From positions 62,001 through 126,000 of the forward strand of contig NZ_CP083646.1 of NCBI RefSeq assembly GCF_020099275.1: a DNA stretch of 64,000 nucleotides, read 5' to 3'. Each line of letters starts with the position of its first letter. The stretch's first letter is position 1. The notes under the pieces were generated by a model, which had not been told where the DNA came from, did not search any database, and saw only the letters and a list, made by a program, of their open reading frames with translations. Of this stretch, positions 40,529 to 50,337 are shown piece by piece. Position numbers and translations under genes: made by a program. The stretch comes from Corynebacterium falsenii. GTDB taxonomy: Bacteria > Actinomycetota > Actinomycetes > Mycobacteriales > Mycobacteriaceae.

Positions 40529-40591
40529 GGTGGTGGTCTCCTGTGTGCGTCGGTTGCGCCGGCGGTGGTGCCCGCCAGCGTTCCCTTCAAA

Positions 40592-41962
40592 CTACCGGAG
40601 TGCTGCCGCTTCCCGCTGTGCCTTCTTACTGCCGACGCCACCCCGAGCCAGTTCCTCGGCCAGGCCGGGATCGGTAGCGCAGGCGGCATCCACGGGTGTG
40701 GAGTTGGCTCGCTGGGAATGCGCGAGGGCGGGGCGGGTGCGCAGCGAATCGGCCACGTTGGCCACGGCCTCCGGAACGTACGTGCGGTTCTGCTTAGCGA
40801 TGATCGCCTGCTTGTAGTAGCCCAGCAACTGGTCGCAGAGGTCTGCCCAGGACTTGTGCTGCACTCCCTCGAAGGCGTTACGACGGAACGCGTCGAGGTC
40901 GCCGTGGATGATGGATTCCACCGTGCCCGACAGTGCTGCGGCGAATTCGTCTGGTTCCAGCAGGTAGCCGTTGAACCCGGGTGCGATGAGGTCGATGGGG
41001 CCACCGGCGGCGGGGCCGATGGTGGGGACTCCGGAGGCTTGCGCTTCCTGGATGGCCTGGCAGAAGGTTTCGAATTGCCCGGCGTGAACGAATACGTCGA
41101 GGCTGGCATACGCCTGCGGCAGATCATCGCCGTAGAGTCCGCCGGTGAACACTGCGGTGGGCATGAGCTCCTTGAGCTGGCCCATTTCCGGGCCGTCGCC
41201 CACGATCACCAGCTGGATGTCATCGCGTCCGTCGAGGGCGGCGAGCTTCTCTACGGATTTCTCCGCGGTGAGGCGCCCGACGAAGCCCACCACCTTGCGG
41301 GTCGTGCTGAGATCCTGGATGCGCGCTGCTGAGGGCCGGGCCTTTCCACGCTTGATTTCACCGGCGGCGAACCATTCCGCCCGCAGGTCAGCGCTGCGCT
41401 TCGAGGGGTGGAATCGCACGGTATCCACGCCGCGTCCCCAGTGGTTCACGCCCTTGACGCCGTGGGCTTTGAGCTCATCCATCGCCGGGGAACTGGGCGC
41501 GAGCGTTACGGCGCACCGGTTGTGCAACGCACGGGTCCACTGCCACGCCGCGCGCGAGAGCGCCCGCATCTTGTAGTTATTCGCGAAGCCAGCCACGTCC
41601 GTCTGGTACACGGCCACGCAGGGCAACCGCAGGGACTTTGCCGCCAGCGCCCCTGCCCCACCGAGTACGAAGGGGCTGGCGAGGTGAACCACGTCCGGCT
41701 GGAAGGCGCGCAGCTCCGTCACGATGGAAGGCATCGGCACGCCAATGGGCAGTGAGTTGATGCCGGGAACTTCAACGGTGGGGACACGGGCGATGCGGTA
41801 CCCCTGGTAGGAAAAGATTTCTTCCTGATCGTCGCGCGCGCCCGGGGCGATGACCAGCGCTTCGTGACCTGTGCGGCGAAGGTGCTCCAACACTCGCAGA
41901 ATGGAGTTCGTTACTCCATTGACGTTGGGCAGGAAACTCTCGGCGACAATGGCTACACGCAT
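40592..41962 (-). CDS. mgtA: GDP-mannose-dependent alpha-mannosyltransferase MgtA-like
   Basis: A 456-residue GT-B family 4 glycosyltransferase: MRVAIVAESFLPNVNGVTNSI at the N-terminus, VVGFVGRLTAEKSVEKLA and ETFCQAIQEAQASGVPTIGPAAGGPIDLI with the E-x7-E motif. In C. glutamicum the gene in this position, between menD and menG, is mgtA, which mannosylates GlcAGroAc2 for lipomannan. The C-terminal ~60 residues are a variable tail. GGAAAGG lies nine bases upstream of the ATG. Confidence 0.85.
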   Translation of the reverse strand: MRVAIVAESFLPNVNGVTNSILRVLEHLRRTGHEALVIAPGARDDQEEIFSYQGYRIARVPTVEVPGINSLPIGVPMPSIVTELRAFQPDVVHLASPFVLGGAGALAAKSLRLPCVAVYQTDVAGFANNYKMRALSRAAWQWTRALHNRCAVTLAPSSPAMDELKAHGVKGVNHWGRGVDTVRFHPSKRSADLRAEWFAAGEIKRGKARPSAARIQDLSTTRKVVGFVGRLTAEKSVEKLAALDGRDDIQLVIVGDGPEMGQLKELMPTAVFTGGLYGDDLPQAYASLDVFVHAGQFETFCQAIQEAQASGVPTIGPAAGGPIDLIAPGFNGYLLEPDEFAAALSGTVESIIHGDLDAFRRNAFEGVQHKSWADLCDQLLGYYKQAIIAKQNRTYVPEAVANVADSLRTRPALAHSQRANSTPVDAACATDPGLAEELARGGVGSKKAQREAAALR

Positions 41963-42053
41963 ACCGACTACCTTTCCCTTCGCAAACCACGTTCACAGGA
42001 ACTCAAGGTTAAGATCAGCCCAATTGTTTTTGAACTGAAAGTTACTCTGAAAG

Positions 42054-42572
42054 CTATTCTGTAGTATGGGAACGCTCCGGCGGCCTCATGAGCTTGCGTT
42101 CCAGCTGGCGAATAAGAAGCCACAGCGCTCCGGCTATCACCAACACTACCGCGATGGAGGACAGCGCCGGAATGATCGCGAGAGCCCACCCTCGCCCCTG
42201 GACCTCGACGTTCTCCGGATTATCGGCCTGGTATTCCACTGTCACGTGCTGCCCCACGGACAGGCCCGTGGGGTATTTCAGACCCACCGAGGGCTGGTGA
42301 TACGTGCCCCGCTCGTCGCGGAAACTCACGTACGTGCGCAGCGTGTTGACACTGGTGACCTCAGCCGTGGCCACGGCTTTGTCGCTAGCGATCCGGGCAT
42401 CATCGATGGCCGCCGTGACGACCATGGAGCCGCAAATAATCACCGCTAATCCACCGAGGGCCAGGATCGCCTGGCGGAGGCGTCGAATTACATTCTCCCG
42501 CAACGACCGCACCGGCTGATCCGCTTGTGCCGCCTGCGGAGCTTCCGGCGCAGGGCTAGTGTGATCAGTCAT
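42054..42572 (-). CDS. DUF3592-like membrane protein
   Basis: A 172-residue protein with membrane segments at ~34-56 and ~128-152 enclosing an exported domain of ~70 residues with RTYVSFRDERGTYHQPSVGLKYPTG and VTVEYQADNPENVEV, the typical DUF3592 look. Function unknown. It overlaps menD by four bases (ATGA), so it is cotranslated with the menaquinone gene, as in C. glutamicum. Confidence 0.75.
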   Translation of the reverse strand: MTDHTSPAPEAPQAAQADQPVRSLRENVIRRLRQAILALGGLAVIICGSMVVTAAIDDARIASDKAVATAEVTSVNTLRTYVSFRDERGTYHQPSVGLKYPTGLSVGQHVTVEYQADNPENVEVQGRGWALAIIPALSSIAVVLVIAGALWLLIRQLERKLMRPPERSHTTE

Positions 42573-44374
42573 CGCGGAGCCACCTTCGCGGCAATGAGCT
42601 CGTCGACGCGGACGCGCTCAGCGCGGCTCACGCGTGCCTCGATCACGGTGATGCCCGCCTCCCCCGCCTCAGCGTGATCGTCGATGGCGATGGCCAGGTC
42701 AGTGGGGCTATCCGCGACGTGATAGGTCACCCCGAAACCGTCGCAGAGCGCCGCCATATCCACGTCGACCGGAGTTCCGAAGACGCGCTCGTAGGCGGCT
42801 GTGCCGTCGGTGAAGGTGCGCAGATCCTCGCTGCCGGGTTCGAGGGTTTCGAAAATCCCACCGCCGGCATCGTTGATGACGACGATCAGCAGGTTCTCGG
42901 GGCGCCGCTCCAACGGGCCGATGTTGAGGCCGCCGAGATCGTGGAGGAACGTGAGGTCCCCCATGACAGCGACCGTGCGCGGCGCCCGCACGAGGTCGCG
43001 ATGCTGCCGGGCATGGGACATAGCAATGCCCACCGCGGTGGAAATCGTGCCGTCGATCCCCGCCGCGCCGCGATTGGCGAACGTTGCGACACCGTCGAAG
43101 GGCATCCCGGCGCGGGCGGCGTCTCGGATGGTCGACGACGCCCCAATCACAGCGGCATCACCGTCGCGCAGGCTATCAGCCACCACGGCCATGGCGTGGG
43201 CGCCGCTGAACTCCGTAGCGTTGAGGGCTTCCCGCACGGCCTCGGCGCCGAGATCGCTCACGGCCTGACACACGCTCTCCCAACCCGCCGGGTGTTCGCC
43301 GGTGACGCGGACGGAGCTGGCGACCTCGGCAACATTGCCGGTGACGTTGGTGACCGTGGACGTCTCGGTGACAACGACCACGCGGATATCGGTGTTGGCC
43401 AGTAGGCGGCTCACCGCGCGGTGCAACGTGGGGCGGCCCACCACCACGATCTGCTCTGGGGTGGTGTGCGCGGAGTACTCACCTTGGGAGACGAGGCCGC
43501 TGCTGAACAATCCGGCTGCTGCCGGGTGGACGGGGAAATCGGGTGCCGGTGCCACGGGTTCGGCGATGGTCGGCACATCCGCGAGCTCGTCCATGACGGC
43601 GCGAGCCCAGGCGCGATCGGTGACGCTGCCTGCAATGACAAGAGTGCGCTTCCCCAGATCGATGGTCGCTTGGCCGTGCGGGAGCGGCCGACGCGGGCCG
43701 CGGGTTGGCTGGTCCTTCGGGGCTGCGCTCTGGGGCTCAGAGTTGTGCGTCTCGGGGCCTTGGGAGGCGAGATCCTGCGCAGCGAGCGAGAGCGCATCGA
43801 GCGAGGTGGGGACGAGCGGCTCGGCGAAGGGGACGTTGACGTGGGCAGCGCCACCCGTGATGGGATCCAGCGCCGCATCGCACGCTTCGTTCACTCGATC
43901 GCGCGCGTCGTCACTGACGGTGACACTGGCAACGACGTGCTTTCCGAAGATGCCTTCCTGATCAATCGTCTGGTTGGCACCAGTGCCCACCATTTTTCGC
44001 GGACGATCAGCCGAGACGACGAGAACAGGAACATGGGACATGGTGGCCTCGACAACGGCTGGCATGCAGTTCGCCACCGCTGTCCCCGACGTCATGATGA
44101 TGGGGGCCGGGGAACCGTCGTATTTCGCCAAGCCGAGCGCGAGGAAGGCTGCCGTCCGCTCGTCAGTGCGCACATGGAGCCGGAGCCGACCGGCACGTTC
44201 GGCTTCCACAAGGGCCAAGCTGAGCGGCGAGTTTCGCGAGCCAGGGCAGACCACGGCGTCCTGAACGCCGCGCCTGATGAGCTGATCCACAATGCGCAGC
44301 GCCGTCGCAAGAGATTCGGGGCATCCCACTCTTGCTGTTTGATTCGAGTCAGGGTCGGCTTGGAAGTCAGTCAC
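42569..44374 (-). CDS. menD: SEPHCHC synthase (menaquinone biosynthesis MenD)
   Basis: A 601-residue thiamine diphosphate enzyme. VCPGSRNSPLSLALVEA, RTDERTAAFLALGLAK, FANRGAAGIDGTIS and the ThDP motif GDLTFLHDLGGLN ... NDAGGGIF are intact. It condenses isochorismate and 2-oxoglutarate. A linker of ~35 residues near 205-240 is rich in Gln/Pro. The start is GTG 44374, eight bases after TAAATT (44388-44383), so a leaderless or near-leaderless mRNA is possible. Confidence 0.95.
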   Translation of the reverse strand: MTDFQADPDSNQTARVGCPESLATALRIVDQLIRRGVQDAVVCPGSRNSPLSLALVEAERAGRLRLHVRTDERTAAFLALGLAKYDGSPAPIIMTSGTAVANCMPAVVEATMSHVPVLVVSADRPRKMVGTGANQTIDQEGIFGKHVVASVTVSDDARDRVNEACDAALDPITGGAAHVNVPFAEPLVPTSLDALSLAAQDLASQGPETHNSEPQSAAPKDQPTRGPRRPLPHGQATIDLGKRTLVIAGSVTDRAWARAVMDELADVPTIAEPVAPAPDFPVHPAAAGLFSSGLVSQGEYSAHTTPEQIVVVGRPTLHRAVSRLLANTDIRVVVVTETSTVTNVTGNVAEVASSVRVTGEHPAGWESVCQAVSDLGAEAVREALNATEFSGAHAMAVVADSLRDGDAAVIGASSTIRDAARAGMPFDGVATFANRGAAGIDGTISTAVGIAMSHARQHRDLVRAPRTVAVMGDLTFLHDLGGLNIGPLERRPENLLIVVINDAGGGIFETLEPGSEDLRTFTDGTAAYERVFGTPVDVDMAALCDGFGVTYHVADSPTDLAIAIDDHAEAGEAGITVIEARVSRAERVRVDELIAAKVAPR

Positions 44375-44485
44375 AGCTACCTAATTTACCGCTTTGCGGC
44401 TACCCGATAGTCGTCGACGTGCGCTTGACTTCACCGAAGCTAGCCGACCCCAACCCTTCTCACGGTCCGTCCAACCGGCCTTGTC

Positions 44486-46759
44486 CTAGCGGCCGGTCAA
44501 TTGGGCGATGAACGCCATAAATGCGCTGACGATGCCCAGCCCGGTCAGGAAGGAGAGGATCTGAGTGAGGAAAGAGCCACTCGAAGAACCGCTGGAGCCG
44601 CTCGATCCCTCAGAGCTACCCGATCCAGATCCGCTACCTGCACCCGGATCCGGGTTGTTGCCGGGCTCAGGGTTGTCGATGACCACCTCGTGCGCATTCA
44701 CGTCGAGCGTGACTGCCTCGGATGTCGATGGCTCCAGAACCTCGGTAATGACGCCCTCGCCGTCCTTCTTTTCCTGGCCGTTGAACACTGCGTGGACCTG
44801 GTGCTGTCCACGCTCAGCGAAACGGTGATCGAAGGTGGCGGTACCCGTAGCCGGATCGACAGGCGCCGTTCCTAGGAAGGTCTGGCCATCGAAGAAGGAA
44901 ACGGTCGCGCCCGGCTCAATGGCTGAACCGCCAGCATCCACGCGGGCCACGAACCGGATCACATCGCCAGTCAGAACCTCGGCTTCCACATCCACATCGG
45001 GGCGGGTGTAGGTCAGCTCCGTGGTCGTATCCTGGTTCGCGGGATCGGCTACGGTGACGACGGCAGGCTGAGATTCCGCGCGGGGATAGAGCCGGTCATC
45101 GACGGTACGTTCCTCGACGACTGCGGTTACTCGCTTGGCGCCACTGATGTCGAATGCATGCGAGATCGTCGCGGTGCCGTCTGCAGCCACCGGTGCGGTG
45201 CCGATTCGAATGCCATCGGCGCGGAAGATAACAACCGTTCCCTCTGGCACGGCAGGGGTAGCTGCATACTTGGCGGTAAACGTGACGTTCTGTCCGACAA
45301 GGGCTCCGTCCTCGTTGGCGCTCACGCTGATCGAGGTTCGCGATACCGGAGCGATAGCGACCTCAACGGTGTCTTCAGCTCCGGTGAGTTCCTGAGTCTC
45401 GGTTTCTGCATTGGCAACAACGGCGCGGAACGTCAGAGTTGCCTTCTGGTCTGGAACCTGGGCGGTGAATCGCGCGTGTCCATCGACAACTGCGGAGCGT
45501 CCGACCTCCTTTTCTCCCTGGTAGAAGGTCACTTCGGTGCCCTCAGGAAGAGTCTTGTTGTCCTTGGTGGTCACGGAAGCATCAAGATCGACGGGAAGAG
45601 TCCCGTCGTTGGCTTCCGCAGGTCGGGCCTTGGCGGCAAGGTCCACAACGGCCTGGATTTGCTCGCGCGGCACAGGGTTGACGGTCACGGTCGTTTCATC
45701 CTGCGAGCCCTTGACGCGTCCCTCGATTCCGAGATAGCGGGCGGTGACCTTGTGGCCAACGGGATTCCGGTCATCCAGCTCCGGGTACGTGTGGTTCGTG
45801 GTTGCTACACCGTTGGTAACGGGCACGGTGACCTTGTCCGAGCCGTCTCCGAAATCGAACTCCACTTGGCCTTCGGTCACGGGAGAACCGTCGTCATAGG
45901 TGACGTTCGCGGTCAATGTGGTCGGGCCTCCACCGGAGGTGACCTCGAGGTTGGTCGAAGTTTCTGCAAACTGAGTCGCGGTTCCGCGGGAAACAACCTG
46001 GGTGGAGGTCAAAAACTTACCCGTTGCATCAGCGGTGCAATACACAGCGTCGGTGACGTTTGCCCGAGCCAGCATGGACATCGTGTTGGCGCGGTTATTG
46101 TTATTCGCGGGTCCTGAACCGCCACCTGCGTTTCGCAGGCCGGTGACGATGGTCGCCCCTTCGGTGTTCGGCGCAGTCACGTCAAAGGCGATCTGCGGGA
46201 ATCGCCACGTCTTGTTCTTGTCCACCTGGAGGCCAGCTCGAGGATGGTTCGTGAACCACACCTGACCCCAGTTGTTGTTCTCGTTGCCGCCGTTGTTGAC
46301 GGAGTTCGCCCCGTCCCAGATGCGGGCGTAGGCTCCGGTGCTGCTCGGGTTTCCACTCTCGTCCACCCGCTGCACGACTGCGCTGTTGTTGAATCCGCTT
46401 CCTTGGCCTGCGATGCGCAGGTTGGAAATTTGGGCGTTGTCGGGCAGCTTGACGTCGTACTTCATGCGCCCGGTGTCCTTGTCCCCGGTGGCCATCTGTC
46501 CGGGTTGCAGCTTCACAGTGAAGGTTTCGCCCGGGTACACCTGAGCCGGGTACTCCACTGCCACATTGTCGGGGGACAGTGTGAGTGCGGATCCGTTCGA
46601 GAACGTCCCTCGGTCTTCAACGCACTCTTGGTTGACTCGCTTTACTTCTGACACGGGTGCAGCGTGGGACTCTGGGGCATAGGCCACATGGATGAGGCCG
46701 AACGCCAGCCCGGTGCTGGCTACGACTGCGGCGGGCAGTCGGAGATTCTTAGCTTTCAC
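44486..46759 (-). CDS. Large secreted Ig-like repeat surface protein, membrane anchored
   Basis: A 757-residue protein with signal peptide (LRLPAAVVASTGLAFGLIHVAYAPESHA), an N-terminal beta domain of ~230 residues with two Cys (QECVEDRGTF, DAVYCTADATG), then about four bacterial Ig-like domains with recurring TTVTVN/TFYQGEKEVG/GTATISHAFD patterns. A Gly/Ser-rich stalk leads to a C-terminal hydrophobic segment (FLTQILSFLTGLGIVSAFMAFIAQL) and no LPxTG motif, so it probably stays in the membrane. GTG start with AAAGGA six bases upstream. Likely adhesion or envelope structure; function unproven. Related to the next gene. Confidence 0.72.
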   Translation of the reverse strand: MKAKNLRLPAAVVASTGLAFGLIHVAYAPESHAAPVSEVKRVNQECVEDRGTFSNGSALTLSPDNVAVEYPAQVYPGETFTVKLQPGQMATGDKDTGRMKYDVKLPDNAQISNLRIAGQGSGFNNSAVVQRVDESGNPSSTGAYARIWDGANSVNNGGNENNNWGQVWFTNHPRAGLQVDKNKTWRFPQIAFDVTAPNTEGATIVTGLRNAGGGSGPANNNNRANTMSMLARANVTDAVYCTADATGKFLTSTQVVSRGTATQFAETSTNLEVTSGGGPTTLTANVTYDDGSPVTEGQVEFDFGDGSDKVTVPVTNGVATTNHTYPELDDRNPVGHKVTARYLGIEGRVKGSQDETTVTVNPVPREQIQAVVDLAAKARPAEANDGTLPVDLDASVTTKDNKTLPEGTEVTFYQGEKEVGRSAVVDGHARFTAQVPDQKATLTFRAVVANAETETQELTGAEDTVEVAIAPVSRTSISVSANEDGALVGQNVTFTAKYAATPAVPEGTVVIFRADGIRIGTAPVAADGTATISHAFDISGAKRVTAVVEERTVDDRLYPRAESQPAVVTVADPANQDTTTELTYTRPDVDVEAEVLTGDVIRFVARVDAGGSAIEPGATVSFFDGQTFLGTAPVDPATGTATFDHRFAERGQHQVHAVFNGQEKKDGEGVITEVLEPSTSEAVTLDVNAHEVVIDNPEPGNNPDPGAGSGSGSGSSEGSSGSSGSSSGSFLTQILSFLTGLGIVSAFMAFIAQLTGR

Positions 46760-46808
46760 GTCTTTTCCTTTGTCGCGTAGGTACTAGTTGTGGCTCGTCA
46801 CGAACTAG

Positions 46809-49286
46809 TTAGATCGTGGGATTCGGGGTGGACTGGGTTCCACTGGACAGGCTTGAGGAACCGTGGCTGCCAGCGCCGGTGAAAAGATCAACGATGAACT
46901 TCCACAGCTTCTCGAAGAACGAGATGATCGAGGAGAAGACTGATCCGCTGGACGATGACGAAGAAAGATCTCCATCGACATCCGGATTGTCAGTGCCGGG
47001 GTTATCGGTTCCACCACCGTCGGTGGGCGGAACTTCGCCGTTGGGATCTGCAACGGTCACCGTGGCGCTGCCAGAGCCCATGGACGTTCCTTCGGCGTTG
47101 ACGAACGTGGCGACAATGTTCTTCGTGCCTGCGTCATTCCATGTGAGGTCGAACTCCGCGACGCCGCGGACGACAGAAATCCTGACTTCAGCACCATCTT
47201 TGGTGACCTTCTCCCCGTTGTTCGTCAGAGTGACGAAACCTGAGACGTTGGACGCACTGCCGGTGTTGGGAGTCACGTTCGCGCGGAAGGCATGCTTGTC
47301 CCCCACCTTGCCCTCAGGGTTGGTCGTGAGAGCAACGGAGACTGCGTCGTAGCTGGGAGCCTTGACAGAAACGTTGACCACAGTCGACGCGGGTCGGGCG
47401 GCACGCGGGTCGGCGGGAGTGAAATCGACTGGCACGGCGTAATCGCCTTCGCGGGGGAAGACGAGGGGCAGTGTCACGGTGCCGGTCGCAGCGTCTACTG
47501 CGCCAGAAATCTTGCGACCATCAATCGTGGCCACGAGGGTTCCGGCTGCAGCCGGGGTGACCGTGAACGTCGTGGGAGCCTCAACCAACGGTTCGATGTT
47601 CTTGGGCACCGCCGCAGAGATAGACGTCTCGGTGGCGCCAACAACCTTGAGGGTGCCGGTCGCCTCGGCGGGTGTTTGAGTTGCGTCAGCAGGAACGAAG
47701 CGGGCGGTCACAGGGAATTCACCAGCTCGATCTGGAGTGAATTCGATGGCGGCTCGCTGGCCTTCAACCTGTACAGGGAAATCCCGTCCATCGACAGTGA
47801 AGATCACTTGCCCTGCTGCAGAGTCGGTGTTTTCTGCGGGGATGACATTCGCGGAGATGGTGACGGGATCTCCTGGGCGGGTGGAGCCATCCAAACCGGC
47901 GAGTTCGAGGCTCGTTCCAGCCACGGCGTCAATCGTGATGTCGGCCGTTGCCTGGGCCTTCGCAAACGGTGAACCCGCACTTGGCTGGTACACGGCGGTG
48001 AGCTTCTGGGGGCCGGTGGCCGTACCCGTGGGTACGGGTGCCGTGGCGACACCATCAGCGGCCTGCACATCTGCGGTCACTTCGGTGGCGTCGCCAATGC
48101 GGAACGTCACCGTACCGCTCGCGCCCTTCGGCAGAGTCGCGGATACTTCTGCCTTGTTGCGGGCCGGCGCAGATGCCGGGGCTTTGAGTTGCATCTCGGC
48201 CACCTGGCCAGCAACCGTCACGTTCTCGGTGATCGACGATGCCGTGAAGTTCTTGTCATTCGCGGGGGTAAAGGTGGCGGTGACGTCGTAATTGCCCGCT
48301 TCCGGGAACGTCAGGGTGCCGGTAGCCCGGCCGTCCTTGACCTCGACTGGGGCGGTCGAAAGCTGGCCTGAGGAGAACACGACCGTGCCCTGCGCATCTT
48401 GGGGCGCCACGGTGGCCACCAGCTCTGTCGGCTGACCTGCCACAGCCTCGGCCGGGCGAGACAGCGTCACCGATGTTTCGGTAGCAGCCGCTTCCGGGTT
48501 GACCGTGACGGTGGCGAGCCGGGTCGCCCGCTGATCAATGGGAGCGCTTTCCGATGCCCGTGGGGAGCACTGCGTCGGCGCCCAAACGCGACCGACGAAG
48601 GCAATGCTCGAGGTCTGAGCGTTCATGGTGAGGAAGTTCTCGTCCGTGCCGAAGTTGCCCGCTGCTCCTGCAGTGCGCACGCCGAAGTTCTTCTCACCTG
48701 CGGTATCAGCCTTCAGGTTGAGCTTCACAACGGGGAATCGAAGGTCGATCTTCGACCCGGTGATGGTGTACTCGATGCCACCGTGCGAAGTCTTGCTGGA
48801 GTTCGGTCCATTGCCGATCGTGGCATTATCAGCGCTTGTCAGGCGCAAAATGCGGCCGTTGGGATCGGGGCTACCCGCCTCGTTAACGCGAAGCACAGTG
48901 AACCCCTTGAGGTTCGCATTGGATTCGTCGATCTCTGCGTTCTGGAACGTCACGCCATCCGGAAGTGCGAAGTCCAGCTTCAACCGCGATGCTTTTTCCA
49001 GCCGGGCACCGAGGGGAAGCGACGGAACCTCGACGCTGACGGGGTCAATCGAGAATGTTGTACTGAAGTTATCGCCGACATCGACGTTGGTGGGGGCCGT
49101 GACGTTCACAGCGACATCTTCGGCGGAGAAGGTCTGAGCCCCGGCCAGGCTTGTGCTGGGTGTCGCCTTGCATGTGAGTGAGATGGAAGCGGTCGTTGTG
49201 ACTTCATCTCCTGATGCCATTGGCAGGACGATGAAGCCCGTGACGGCCACCGCTGCGGCCGAAACAATTGCGGAAATTTTGCGCAT
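46809..49286 (-). CDS. Large secreted Ig-like repeat surface protein
   Basis: A protein of ~825 residues with signal peptide MRKISAIVSAAAVAVTGFIV, an N-terminal beta domain resembling that of the downstream paralogue (SLTCKATPS ... SAEDVAVNVTAP ... GGIEYTITGSKIDLRFP ... PTQCSPRASES), then five or six Ig-like units (TPEAATETSVTLSRPAEAVAGQ, VVFSSGQLST, ASGTVTFRIGDA, QVIFTVDGRDF). The C-terminus has a Ser stretch and an amphipathic FSSIISFFEKLWKFIVDLFTG but no LPxTG. ATG 49286 follows AGGA by about five bases; 49292 is also possible. 49 bp separates it from the paralogue, so they form one operon. Confidence 0.72.
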   Translation of the reverse strand: MRKISAIVSAAAVAVTGFIVLPMASGDEVTTTASISLTCKATPSTSLAGAQTFSAEDVAVNVTAPTNVDVGDNFSTTFSIDPVSVEVPSLPLGARLEKASRLKLDFALPDGVTFQNAEIDESNANLKGFTVLRVNEAGSPDPNGRILRLTSADNATIGNGPNSSKTSHGGIEYTITGSKIDLRFPVVKLNLKADTAGEKNFGVRTAGAAGNFGTDENFLTMNAQTSSIAFVGRVWAPTQCSPRASESAPIDQRATRLATVTVNPEAAATETSVTLSRPAEAVAGQPTELVATVAPQDAQGTVVFSSGQLSTAPVEVKDGRATGTLTFPEAGNYDVTATFTPANDKNFTASSITENVTVAGQVAEMQLKAPASAPARNKAEVSATLPKGASGTVTFRIGDATEVTADVQAADGVATAPVPTGTATGPQKLTAVYQPSAGSPFAKAQATADITIDAVAGTSLELAGLDGSTRPGDPVTISANVIPAENTDSAAGQVIFTVDGRDFPVQVEGQRAAIEFTPDRAGEFPVTARFVPADATQTPAEATGTLKVVGATETSISAAVPKNIEPLVEAPTTFTVTPAAAGTLVATIDGRKISGAVDAATGTVTLPLVFPREGDYAVPVDFTPADPRAARPASTVVNVSVKAPSYDAVSVALTTNPEGKVGDKHAFRANVTPNTGSASNVSGFVTLTNNGEKVTKDGAEVRISVVRGVAEFDLTWNDAGTKNIVATFVNAEGTSMGSGSATVTVADPNGEVPPTDGGGTDNPGTDNPDVDGDLSSSSSSGSVFSSIISFFEKLWKFIVDLFTGAGSHGSSSLSSGTQSTPNPTI

Positions 49287-49644
49287 GCTCATCCTAGGTT
49301 TTGTGGGTGGAGTGATGGTCTTGGGGCATGCCCCAAGGGTGATGCAGTCTGTGAGCGTGTAGTGACTAGCAATCACGTGTAGTCAACCATATTTTGCTCG
49401 ACAAAATGATTAAAGTTGACGTATCCCCAGATGAATGTGCCGGAAATAGAGATAGAGATGGACTGAAGCGATAGTCGCGCGAAGCATATTCACGTCGACC
49501 GACCCCGCATCCCCTCCATAGTCATGCCAGCATGGGCGATGTCATCAACGCGTTCAGACTAAATCCAGCAAAAGGGCTTCACAACCGCTAGAGAAAAATT
49601 TTTCTCCCCCACCACATCCCCCACCACATCCCCTATTTGCGCCC
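49287..49644. other. Upstream region of the Ig-like gene pair
   Basis: A 358-bp stretch without a gene. It holds two perfect palindromes: CTTGGGGCATGCCCCAAG (49320-49337) in the leader of the Ig-like operon, and GAGAAAAATTTTTCTC (49591-49606) followed by a doubled CCCCACCACATCC. A -35-like TTGACT occurs on the minus strand near 49395. The 18-bp palindrome could be an operator. Confidence 0.5.
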
Positions 49645-50331
49645 CTACTTCTCCCGTTCCCGTTCTTTTCTCTCTCCTGCCTCTTCTTCCTCCTCCTCTT
49701 CAGCAACCCGCACCACGTCCTCATCCGCGTGCACGCCCAGCCCCTTGCGGAACCGCAGCCGCTCCATCACTAAGGCGATCCACGAGCAGATGAGCAGCGG
49801 TTGCACGGCCAAGTTGATGTTCTCCGGCGACAGGACGATGTTGAAGATCTCCTGCGTGTTATCGGAGGCCACCAGCTCTTTGGCCACGTTTTTCACCCCG
49901 TCGAACATGAACTGATACACAGCCAGGTAAATGGTCGACCACTGGATGAGGTACTCGTTGATCACGTAGTCGTCGTCTCGGAATCGGAATATCCACCCGT
50001 GTTTGATGAGAAACTCGCGGAACAGGAAATGCACCATCGCGCCCAGGAAGATGATGACGAAGATGAAAAAGAGCATCTCCGTTCCATTGATGCGCCCCAG
50101 GATCTGTTCCTGCGAGAATCCGTCAATAGCCCAGTCGAACAGTGCCAACCCACCCAGAATCACGGTCATGATCAGCAGCAGACATACCGCACTGGTCACG
50201 AGCATGAACAGAAAATTGAACAGCACCTTGAGAAATGTCGTGGGGCTCAGATCTTTCTGCCCGCGGTACACCAGGTGGTCGATCGCGTAGAAAATCAGTG
50301 CGATCACCACGATCGCCAGCAGCGCCATCAT
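49645..50331 (-). CDS. Multi-pass membrane protein of unknown function
   Basis: A 228-residue protein with four hydrophobic segments (~2-20, ~33-62, ~84-104 and ~165-185) and a strongly charged C-terminal tail with a run of eight Glu followed by Arg/Lys. I recognise no catalytic motif. It stands 6 bp downstream of menC, so it may be cotranscribed with it. Confidence 0.65.
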   Translation of the reverse strand: MMALLAIVVIALIFYAIDHLVYRGQKDLSPTTFLKVLFNFLFMLVTSAVCLLLIMTVILGGLALFDWAIDGFSQEQILGRINGTEMLFFIFVIIFLGAMVHFLFREFLIKHGWIFRFRDDDYVINEYLIQWSTIYLAVYQFMFDGVKNVAKELVASDNTQEIFNIVLSPENINLAVQPLLICSWIALVMERLRFRKGLGVHADEDVVRVAEEEEEEEAGERKEREREK

Positions 50332-50337
50332 GGTTGA

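Noticed and set aside
44486..46850. LPxTG sorting signal at the ends of the Ig-like proteins
   Set aside because: Neither C-terminus contains LPxTG or a close variant followed by a hydrophobic stretch and basic tail.
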